Of a DNA stretch of 31,773 nucleotides, positions 25,094 to 31,773 are shown in pieces. The notes under the pieces were generated by a model. The model was not told the DNA's origin. It worked only from the letters and a program-made list of their open reading frames with translations, and searched no databases. Within the stretch, counting starts at the first letter, position 1, and every line of letters begins with the position of its first letter. The position numbers were made by a program, and so were the translations under genes. The DNA is from UKL13-2 sp043768625 (GTDB lineage: Bacteria; Pseudomonadota; Gammaproteobacteria; Burkholderiales; Usitatibacteraceae), in contig JAYVKG010000104.1 of the NCBI GenBank assembly GCA_043768625.1, positions 1-31,773 on the forward strand, given 5' to 3'.

Positions 25094-26413
25094 ATGACAA
25101 CGACGCACATGATTTCTCCGCGATGGCTGGTACCGGTCGAACCTAAAGGCAAGGTACTGGAAAACCATTCGCTGGTAGTCGACCATGGCAGGATTCTGGC
25201 GATATTACCGGTGGCGACAGCGCATGGAAGATTCACCGGGGTGCCGGAGACAGTTTTACCGCATCATGTACTCATTCCCGGACTGATTAACCTACATACC
25301 CATGCCGCCATGACACTTATGCGGGGACTGGCCGACGACACGCCTTTAATGACGTGGCTCAACGATCACATCTGGCCGGCCGAAGCACAGCATCTCTCCG
25401 AAGCATATGTGTTTGACGGCACCGAGTTGGCCACAGCGGAAATGATTCGGTCGGGTACCACCTGTTTTGCCGATATGTATTTCTACCATGATGTCGCCGC
25501 GAGAGCGGCATTGAAATCAGGTATGCGCGCCGCTTTGGGCGGCGCAATTTTGGAGTTCGCGACCCCCTATGCCGCAGATGCCGAAGCCTATCTTGAGAAG
25601 TGCCTCGCGCCGCGTGATGAATTCGCCAGTGATTCTCGTTTGAAATTGATGCTGGCGCCGCATGCACCCTATACGGTGAGCGACAAAACGTTTGCGCGCA
25701 TATTCACCATTGCAGCGGAGGCCGATTACCCGGTGATGATGCACGTCCATGAAACTTTGGATGAAATTGCTCAGGGAGAGATAACACATGGTTGCCGCCC
25801 GATTGCGCGACTTGAGCGTCTGGGTATACTCGGGCCCAACCTGATCGCGGTACATTGCGTGCATCTGACGCCGCAAGAAATCGATCTTTACAGCAGACTT
25901 GGTGTGCACGTGGCGCATTGCCCTGCATCAAATCTGAAACTGGCGAGTGGAATCGCGCCCGTGTATGCCATGTTGGCAGCAGGCATTAATGTCGGCATCG
26001 GTACCGATGGTGCCGCCAGCAATAATCGACTGGACATGCTCGGTGAAACCAGGCTTGCTTCGTTACTACAAAAAGGCACAAGCGGCAATGCAGCCGCCTT
26101 GCCGGCCCACCAAAAACTGGAAATGGCAACACTAAACGCGGCAAAAGCATTGGGATGGCAGGACGAAATTGGCTCTTTGGTCGTCGGCAAGGCGGCGGAC
26201 ATGACCGCCATCGACTTGTCATCCATCGAAACGCAACCGGTCTACAATCCTGTCTCGCATATTTTTCACGCTGCAGGTCGCGAAAACGTAACCCATGTCT
26301 GGGTTAATGGGGAACTGTTGCTCGATCAGCGTGTTCTTATCCGACATGATATGGACGAATTAAAAGCCAAAGCCGCAATCTGGCAGCAGCGATTTGGGAG
26401 TAACCCGACTTGA
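25094..26413 (+). CDS. mtaD: TRZ/ATZ family amidohydrolase, probable methylthioadenosine/S-adenosylhomocysteine deaminase
   Basis: 439 residues; metal-dependent amidohydrolase. Metal ligands: His68 and His70 in INLHTHAAM, His217 and Asp305 in GIGTDGAASNN; Glu220 and His254 match the catalytic pair of characterised MTA/SAH deaminases. HCVHLTPQEI and AHCPASNLKL are family segments. Predicted to deaminate S-adenosylhomocysteine or methylthioadenosine to the inosyl forms; related enzymes act on other amines, so the substrate is inferred. The ATG at 25094 is preferred over a TTG at 25079, though its ribosome site is weak. The stop overlaps the ubiG start by 3 bp. The neighbouring methyltransferase makes S-adenosylhomocysteine, which supports this substrate. 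Confidence 0.85.
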   Translation: MTTTHMISPRWLVPVEPKGKVLENHSLVVDHGRILAILPVATAHGRFTGVPETVLPHHVLIPGLINLHTHAAMTLMRGLADDTPLMTWLNDHIWPAEAQHLSEAYVFDGTELATAEMIRSGTTCFADMYFYHDVAARAALKSGMRAALGGAILEFATPYAADAEAYLEKCLAPRDEFASDSRLKLMLAPHAPYTVSDKTFARIFTIAAEADYPVMMHVHETLDEIAQGEITHGCRPIARLERLGILGPNLIAVHCVHLTPQEIDLYSRLGVHVAHCPASNLKLASGIAPVYAMLAAGINVGIGTDGAASNNRLDMLGETRLASLLQKGTSGNAAALPAHQKLEMATLNAAKALGWQDEIGSLVVGKAADMTAIDLSSIETQPVYNPVSHIFHAAGRENVTHVWVNGELLLDQRVLIRHDMDELKAKAAIWQQRFGSNPT

Positions 26414-27129
26414 ACACGACCTCCAGCAGCAACCACAATGTCGATCATGCAGAGCTTGCCAAATTTAGCGCTCTTGCCGCGCGGTGGTGGGATCCGCACA
26501 GCGAGTTCAAACCACTGCACGACATCAATCCCCTGCGTCTTGGCTTGATCGACAGGCAAGTCGGGATTAGCGGCAAAAAATTTGTTGATATCGGTTGCGG
26601 CGGCGGTATTCTTACCGAAAGCATGGCCGCACGCGGTGCAGATGTTACGGGCATCGACTTGTCAGAGAAAGCGCTGAAAGTAGCGCAACTCCATCTGCTC
26701 GAAACTGGACAAAAAGTCGATTACCAGTTGATCGCGGCGGAACAGTTTGCGCAGCAGCATCCAGCCATTTTTGACTGCGTGACGTGTATGGAAATGCTGG
26801 AACACGTTCCTGATCCGCGATCCACCATGCAGGCTGCTGCGACCCTGGTGAAGCCAGGCGGCTGGGTATTTTTTTCCACTTTAAATCGCAATCCAAAATC
26901 GTTTCTATTCGCCATCATCGGCGCTGAATATTTGCTGAACCTGCTACCAAAGGGTACGCACGAATATCGTCGCTTTATTACACCCGCAGAGCTGGCCGCG
27001 ATGGCGCGCGATGTCGGCCTAAGCGTCACCGCATTCACCGGGATGACCTACAATCCTTTTACCAAGGTCTATGCGCTAAATGACGATGTCAGCGTAAATT
27101 ACATTATGGCGTGCCGTAAACCTAATTGA
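26410..27129 (+). CDS. ubiG: Ubiquinone biosynthesis O-methyltransferase
   Basis: 239 residues. Performs both SAM-dependent O-methylations of ubiquinone synthesis. Starts with the family pattern NVDHAELAKFSALAARWWDPHSEFKPLHDINPLRL; the SAM motif is VDIGCGGG (59-66), followed by GIDLSEKAL, and FFSTLNRNPKSF and KGTHEYRRFITPAEL are typical of UbiG. The only start that keeps the N-terminus is TTG at 26410, with GGGAG at 26396-26400 and a 9-bp spacer. It overlaps the deaminase stop (TTGA), indicating translational coupling. In related genomes gph usually follows; here a DUF1501 gene intervenes. Confidence 0.96.
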   Translation: MNTTSSSNHNVDHAELAKFSALAARWWDPHSEFKPLHDINPLRLGLIDRQVGISGKKFVDIGCGGGILTESMAARGADVTGIDLSEKALKVAQLHLLETGQKVDYQLIAAEQFAQQHPAIFDCVTCMEMLEHVPDPRSTMQAAATLVKPGGWVFFSTLNRNPKSFLFAIIGAEYLLNLLPKGTHEYRRFITPAELAAMARDVGLSVTAFTGMTYNPFTKVYALNDDVSVNYIMACRKPN

Positions 27130-27145
27130 AAAGTTAGCCAGCAAG

Positions 27146-28336
27146 ATGAATCGCCGAAATTTCCTTTCATTTGCGGCCATTGCGCCACTGGCTGGCATTC
27201 CTTGGGCAAACAGCCTGCGAGCCAACACTGGCGGATTTCCTCAGCCTTCGACTTTATTGGTATTGGTATATTTGAAAGGTGGCAACGACGCTTACAACAC
27301 GTTTGTGCCACTTAATGATGCACGCTACCGAAAGCTGAGACCAACGATTGCTATAAGCCGGGACCAGCTCATTCCATTTTCTGCTACGCACGGCTTTAAT
27401 CCGGCGCTGAAATCCCTGCTGCCGCTGTGGGAAAATAAGGAAATGGCGTTGCTGCAAGGCGTTGGTCAGCAAGAAATTACCAATCAGCATTATCGTGATC
27501 TTGAAATGCAGTTCACTGCTGCCAGTCCTCACCAGTACTATACCGATGGGTGGATCACCCGGACGTGGCGTGAGGATGCCAATAGTCGGCGACTGAATGT
27601 CGCAACACTCGATGGGTTGGCGTTTGGTGACCTCGATATCCGTGAAGCCGATCCGATGGGTCCATTTCGCGGTAACAAAGTCCGCGTCATTAATATGCAG
27701 CATCCCTCGGAGTGGCTTGAACGGCAGACCGTCGCCGGTACACAGCATCTTGAAAGCGCGCCTGCGCGTGACATCGTCGATAGCTTTGTGCAACAGCAAC
27801 GCGTCTCACTAAACACCGCGTTCCCCGCGAACGAGTTTGGGGATGCTTTAAAGGCAACCGCGCAACTCGTCGCGGCGGGCATGGCACCACCGGTCGTACA
27901 CATTAGCCTGACCGCTGTCGATGACGACCAGCATCACGCATTCGACACCCATTGGGAACAGAGCAAGTATCACGGCCCGACGCTTGCGAAACTTGCCGAG
28001 GGCCTTGCCGCATTTCGCAATGCCATGCGTGAAATTGGAAAATGGGAAAATACATTACTGGCTACTTACGACGAATTCGGCCGGTCGCCGAAAGAAAACG
28101 ACAAGCAGGGCACCCATCATGGCTGGGCCTCTACGCAGATCGTCATGGGCGGAAGAGTAAAAGGCGGGCTTCTGGGCACACCCATTCCGATGGTTGATGT
28201 GTTCTCCATCGACGGGCCGCCACCGGTGATCGACTACCGCGAGTTATACACGACGATCATCGAGCAGTGGTGGCACGGCAATGCGCACGGCGTGTTTGAT
28301 CGCGGCTTTAAACCGCTCGATCTTTTGCGTTCTTAA
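27146..28336 (+). CDS. Tat-exported DUF1501 family protein
   Basis: 396 residues. The N-terminus MNRRNFLSFAAIAPLAGIPWANSLRA is a twin-arginine signal (RRNFL followed by a hydrophobic stretch). The mature part begins with STLLVLVYLKGGNDAYNTFVPLND and contains NVATLDGLAFGD, ATYDEFGRSPKENDKQGTHHGWAS and VMGGRVKGGLLG. These are hallmarks of DUF1501, a sulfatase/phosphatase-superfamily relative of unknown function. Conserved Asp, Glu and His residues (GGNDAYN, DEFGRSP, GTHHG) could bind metal. DUF1501 genes are usually paired with DUF1800; none is adjacent here. It starts 16 bp after ubiG and is followed by the gph relic. Confidence 0.88.
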   Translation: MNRRNFLSFAAIAPLAGIPWANSLRANTGGFPQPSTLLVLVYLKGGNDAYNTFVPLNDARYRKLRPTIAISRDQLIPFSATHGFNPALKSLLPLWENKEMALLQGVGQQEITNQHYRDLEMQFTAASPHQYYTDGWITRTWREDANSRRLNVATLDGLAFGDLDIREADPMGPFRGNKVRVINMQHPSEWLERQTVAGTQHLESAPARDIVDSFVQQQRVSLNTAFPANEFGDALKATAQLVAAGMAPPVVHISLTAVDDDQHHAFDTHWEQSKYHGPTLAKLAEGLAAFRNAMREIGKWENTLLATYDEFGRSPKENDKQGTHHGWASTQIVMGGRVKGGLLGTPIPMVDVFSIDGPPPVIDYRELYTTIIEQWWHGNAHGVFDRGFKPLDLLRS

Positions 28337-28364
28337 TTTAACCGGCTGAGTCAACATCTCGGCT

Positions 28365-29071
28365 GTGACTGCCAAGACTGATTATCCGGTCAAACCGGCA
28401 TTGTTCGACCTTGACGGTACCTTTTCCGACACCACGCCCGACATGGCACGCGCACTAAATGCAATTCGCCATCGGCGCGGCGTTGTGACATGCTCAAATT
28501 CGTCCGCGTGTATTGAACGGTGCGCGTGGCATGCTTGAAGTCGGTTTCGGCATCCAGCTGCGCGGCGAATTGTTTGGGTCGCTGCGCGACGTGTTTTACG
28601 ATAAATATGAGCTCCGCCTTTGTTTGGACAGTTAGTTGTTCGATGGCATTGATGCGCCCACCGGCGCATTAAAACAGCAACATATTCTCTATCGCATCGC
28701 CACCAATAAAGTGGCACGTTTGCGCTGCCAATCGCAATGGCACTGGGTTTTGCGCAACGCGCCGCATGTATAGTCTGCGGCGATTCCACTCCGTACGTAA
28801 AACCGCACCCTGCTCTACTGCGGTATGCAACCCGGCTGATCGGCGTGACACCTGCTCATACACTCCACGTCGGCAACGACTAGCGCGACATGCAGGCCGC
28901 AGACGCCGCAGGATTGCGCCGCATGGTGGCCGCATATGGTTACGCAGATGCCAATAGCACCCCGCGAGATTGGGGCGCTGAGTTTTCCGTTGCAAGTCGT
29001 TCTGATATCAAGCCGCTAATCTGCGCTTGTACGTCGCCGGATTGGCGCGCGATTTGCTGCATTTAAAGTAG
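28365..29071 (+). pseudogene. gph: Decayed phosphoglycolate phosphatase gene (gph)
   Basis: HAD-family phosphatase remnant readable in pieces. From the GTG at 28365: VKPALFDLDGTFSDTTPDMARALN, with the nucleophile motif DxDGT intact. Then a frame change (MLKFVR) and another (NGARGMLEVGFGIQ). An in-frame TAG at 28633-28635 precedes LFDGIDA and IATNKVA. A further segment reads ALGFAQRAACIVCGDSTPYVKPHPALL; a second TAG (28881-28883) falls inside the HVGND-RDMQAA motif that should carry the acidic Mg-binding residues. VAAYGYADANSTPRDWGAE follows, and a last frame change leads to LARDLLHLK and a TAG at 29069. Several frame changes plus two stops exclude a simple sequencing error. An active copy, if any, is elsewhere. 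Confidence 0.9.
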
Positions 29072-29392
29072 AAAAAACGCCGCTAGTTTGGCCCGCTGCA
29101 AATCAGAATGCGCGAGCGAGGTTGTTGTTGCAAAAATGCTACAAATGTTGACATTGGGCCTATAACTCTCACGTGAGCGGTCCATCCTAACCGCAGGGGG
29201 AATTTTAAATATCTGATCTAACTGACTAATTTTTGCCATTGTAAAGAAGCAACACAATTTGTTACATTTGTCGCCTGCCGCGCTACAATACAACACTAGG
29301 CAGTATCTGCATGCGTCTAAAGCTATATGTTAAAGCGAATCCGCGATGGAATTTACGGGCATTTTTATTAATATTGCACGAAGGGAGATCTA
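29072..29392. other. Gene-free, AT-rich upstream region of the TonB-dependent receptor gene
   Basis: No gene seen. It contains the 16-bp sequence shared with the ompA upstream region (29124-29139), an inverted repeat AATGT-TG-ACATT (about 29144-29155), a perfect 10-bp palindrome CTCACGTGAG (29168-29177) and a candidate promoter. The palindromes could be operator sites, but no known regulator box (for example a Fur box) is recognised. Confidence 0.45.
29261..29289 (+). promoter_or_regulatory. Candidate sigma-70 promoter for the TonB-dependent receptor
   Basis: GTTACA (29261-29266), 17-bp spacer, TACAAT (29284-29289). The predicted leader is about 95 nt. The -10 matches at five of six positions, the -35 at four. 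Confidence 0.4.
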
Positions 29393-31773
29393 ATGTTTCA
29401 CCTTAAAAAAATCGCCAAGGCGCTGGTCGCGATTGGGGTCGGCAGCATTAACATTGCGTTTGTTGCCCATGCGCAGCAGGCACAAAAGGTTGACAAGGTT
29501 GAAGTAACCGGCTCTAACATCAAACGGGTAGATTCCGAGACGCCCTCCCCGATTCAGATTATTACCCGCGAAGACATTCAGAAGAGCGGTAGCAACAGCG
29601 TAGCCGAATTGCTGCGCGACATTCCCTCCGTCGCGGGTGGTTCGCTGAACGATTTCAACGCCGGCAACGGGTTCGCCCGAGGCACGCAATCAGTATCACT
29701 GCGCGGTTTGGGATCCGTTGCCACGTTGGTGCTGATTAACGGTCGCCGCGTTGAAGCCGCGCCAGTCGCCGACCCCAATTTGGGCCAAGGCGCTGCTTTC
29801 AATTTGAACGTGATTCCTGTTGGCGCTATTGATCGCATTGAAATTTTGAAAGACGGTGCGTCGGCAATTTACGGTTCTGACGCGATCGCGGGTGTCATTA
29901 ATGTGATTCTGCGCAAGGACTATACCGGTGGCGAAGTGATGTACACCGGTCGGCAAAACCAGGATAACGATTTCCGCAGCCAAACGATCGCCGGTACTGT
30001 TGGCTTTGGCGATTTGGCCAAGGATCGCTTCAATGTGCTAGTTGCAGCGGAATACTTCAAGCGCGATCCTACCAGCGTTTACAAAGCTACTGATGTGGCC
30101 ACAGAGTTGTACACAAGGCTGGCGAATCGCTTAATTCCTAATTCGACGCTGAGCTACCCCGCAAACCGCCGTAGAGAAGCCGTGAACGGCAACGGTGCCT
30201 TTACAGTGGCACTGCCGCTTGATCCCCGGTGTCCGCCACAACTGACATTCGGAACGCTGTGTCGCTCAAACCAGTTCGACGATATCAACGCTGAAGCGAA
30301 GACCGAACGTAAGAGTATTTTCACCCGTGGGTCGCTGGAAATTTCACCTACCCTGAGCGCTTTCGGGGAGTTTCGTTTCACGCGCGCGCAAACCCAGTTC
30401 ATCGCTTCCGCTACTGCGCTGGATGCAGCATCACCCACAACATGGTTCAACGCTGCCGGTCAACGTTTTTCGTACACATTATTCTTGCCTGTCGGTCATC
30501 CTGATAACCCCAACCCATTCCGACTGGGTCTTCGCTATCGCTTCCAGGACCTGGGTCGTACCTTCCAGAACGTAACCAATGATTCCACCAGTGCGGTGGC
30601 GGGGGTCAACGGCACTTGGAGGACATGGGATTGGGAAAGCGCGTTTGTCTATGGCCAAACCAAGCGTGAGGACACCAACAACGGCCAACTTTACTTCCCT
30701 GCCTTCCAAGCGGCGGTTGCCAATGGTACTTATCGCTTTTTTGGCACCAACAGCCCGGAGCTGATTGCCGCGCTTAATCCGTATAAAACCCAGAAAGGCG
30801 AAAGTAAAAATACTGGTTTTGATTTGAAAGGCTCCACCGAGCTCACGGCGATGGCGGGCGGTCCGCTGGCCTTGGCCACAGGCCTGCAGTTGCGCAAGGA
30901 AGACTTCGATATCGTGTCGGATCCACGCAATGTGGCGGGAGACTTTATCGGCGTTGCCTCCAGTACGGTTCACGGTTCACGCAGGGTTGCCTCGGTCTAT
31001 GGTGAACTGTCGCTGCCATTTGCAAAAAACGTGGAGATGCAATTAGCCGGACGCTACGACCACTACAGCGATTACGGAAATTCAACCACGCCGAAGATCG
31101 GTATCAAATGGACCCCGCTCACGCAATTGGCGGTACGGGCGACTTATTCGGAAGCTTTTCGCGCGCCCTCACTCCTGCAGATTTCATCGGGCAATGTGCA
31201 ATCCTTTAACAACGGCCTCAATGATCCATTGCGCTGCGGCAAACCAGGAGCCAATCCGGACGATTGCAGCGTGGGCAATGGCGGCACAGGTCGGTCTATT
31301 TCCAGCCTGATTTCCGCGAATACCAATCTGCAACCTGAAAGGTCCAAAAGCTATACCCTTGGCTTAATCTTTTCGCCTTCCAGCAATACTTCAGCTTCGT
31401 TGGATTATTTTAATATTCGTCGCCGCGACTTTATTGACCGCTTTGATTCGCAGACGGTGGTCAATAACGAGTTCAATCCTGGATTCAAGGGAGGTACGGT
31501 ATTTCGCGATGCGAATCCTGCAACCTGGTTACCGGGTATCGCCAACTCCGGCCCGATTCAAAGTACCATCCGGCGCTTCGACAACTTCGGCGAAGCTATC
31601 GTGGGCGGCCTTGACCTTGACATTACCTCCACCATCAATCTCGGCGCAAATGGCAAGCTGAAGCTTTCCGGTCAGGGAACCTATCTGACCAAGACCGATT
31701 GGTCTCTGACTAAGGGCGGTCCGTTGGTAAGTGGGCTTGGCAACTTTTACGTTTTTGAATCACCGCGTGTCAG
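29393..31773 (+). CDS. TonB-dependent outer membrane receptor (3' end missing)
   Basis: 793 residues are present and the frame is still open at the right edge. AAGGGAG lies seven bases before the ATG. A signal peptide (1-27, ending VAHA) is followed by a possible TonB box (VDKVEVTG) and the plug domain (about 35-177): PSPIQIITREDIQKSGSNSVAELLRDIPSV, SLRGLGSVATLVLINGRRV and IDRIEILKDGASAIYGSDAIAGVINVIL. The rest is beta-barrel with alternating strands, including YGELSLPFAKNVEMQLAGRYDHYSDYG, the conserved ATYSEAFRAPSL and NTNLQPERSKSYTLGL. Such receptors import iron complexes, vitamins, glycans or other large nutrients using TonB energy; the substrate cannot be read from this sequence. An extracellular-loop CxC-type pair (CGKPGANPDDC) is visible. 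Its barrel is longer than in small siderophore receptors. Confidence 0.95.
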   Translation, partial: MFHLKKIAKALVAIGVGSINIAFVAHAQQAQKVDKVEVTGSNIKRVDSETPSPIQIITREDIQKSGSNSVAELLRDIPSVAGGSLNDFNAGNGFARGTQSVSLRGLGSVATLVLINGRRVEAAPVADPNLGQGAAFNLNVIPVGAIDRIEILKDGASAIYGSDAIAGVINVILRKDYTGGEVMYTGRQNQDNDFRSQTIAGTVGFGDLAKDRFNVLVAAEYFKRDPTSVYKATDVATELYTRLANRLIPNSTLSYPANRRREAVNGNGAFTVALPLDPRCPPQLTFGTLCRSNQFDDINAEAKTERKSIFTRGSLEISPTLSAFGEFRFTRAQTQFIASATALDAASPTTWFNAAGQRFSYTLFLPVGHPDNPNPFRLGLRYRFQDLGRTFQNVTNDSTSAVAGVNGTWRTWDWESAFVYGQTKREDTNNGQLYFPAFQAAVANGTYRFFGTNSPELIAALNPYKTQKGESKNTGFDLKGSTELTAMAGGPLALATGLQLRKEDFDIVSDPRNVAGDFIGVASSTVHGSRRVASVYGELSLPFAKNVEMQLAGRYDHYSDYGNSTTPKIGIKWTPLTQLAVRATYSEAFRAPSLLQISSGNVQSFNNGLNDPLRCGKPGANPDDCSVGNGGTGRSISSLISANTNLQPERSKSYTLGLIFSPSSNTSASLDYFNIRRRDFIDRFDSQTVVNNEFNPGFKGGTVFRDANPATWLPGIANSGPIQSTIRRFDNFGEAIVGGLDLDITSTINLGANGKLKLSGQGTYLTKTDWSLTKGGPLVSGLGNFYVFESPRV

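Noticed and set aside
28384..28396. CCGGT-CAA-ACCGG hairpin after the DUF1501 gene, as a terminator
   Set aside because: It falls within the old gph coding sequence and no T-run follows.
29063..29296. 77-codon minus-strand open frame upstream of the TonB-dependent receptor
   Set aside because: Lies across the candidate promoter and palindromes, with no family resemblance or ribosome site.
1..31773. CRISPR arrays, tRNA/rRNA genes, insertion sequences or toxin-antitoxin pairs
   Set aside because: I looked for regularly spaced repeats, cloverleaf-like sequences, transposase motifs and small paired genes in all gaps and saw none.

Overview
The window looks like chromosomal DNA of a betaproteobacterium (Burkholderiales/Nitrosomonadales type; genus not determinable by eye). 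The reasons are the gene orders gyrA-serC-pheA-hisC-tyrA-aroA-cmk-rpsA-ihfB-lapA-lapB, hldD next to a ComEA-like helix-hairpin-helix gene, and ompA-TRZ/ATZ deaminase-ubiG-gph, together with protein sequences of that type. It is mostly housekeeping DNA. There are no tRNA or rRNA genes, no insertion sequences, no CRISPR array and no prophage.

Layout. 1-597: the 5' two thirds of panB (minus strand, cut by the window edge). 674-1024: a small four-helix membrane protein. 1117-4989: the chaperone cluster grpE-dnaK-dnaJ (plus strand), with RpoH-type promoter boxes ahead of grpE and dnaK and a strong hairpin between dnaK and dnaJ. 5275-5306: a bidirectional terminator. 5331-6029: a secreted ComEA-like protein with an unusual Lys/Ala-rich tail. 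6444-12024 (minus strand): envelope genes lapA-lapB-pyrF-ugd-rfaE1-hldD, covering LPS assembly control, pyrimidine synthesis, UDP-glucuronate and heptose supply. 12126-14267: ihfB and rpsA, each followed by a terminator-like hairpin. 14417-23965 (minus strand): gyrA-DUF2059-serC-pheA-hisC-tyrA-aroA-cmk, largely overlapping or closely spaced, joining DNA gyrase to serine and aromatic amino acid synthesis. 24348-24998: an OmpA-like lipoprotein or periplasmic protein gene with its own terminator. 25094-28336: an adenosine-type deaminase, ubiG and a Tat-exported DUF1501 protein. 28365-29071: the decayed remains of gph. 29393 to the end: a TonB-dependent receptor cut by the right edge.

Functional links. 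The deaminase (acting on S-adenosylhomocysteine or methylthioadenosine) overlaps ubiG, a SAM-dependent methyltransferase that releases S-adenosylhomocysteine. LapA/LapB sit with heptose synthesis genes, so LPS quantity control and inner-core sugar supply share a transcript. The DUF1501 gene lies exactly where ubiG and gph would normally be adjacent, and gph is a pseudogene.

I found no clear undescribed multi-gene system. The observations most worth a second look are the helix-hairpin-helix protein with the histone-H1-like tail, the gph relic beside the DUF1501 gene, and the DUF2059 gene locked between gyrA and serC.
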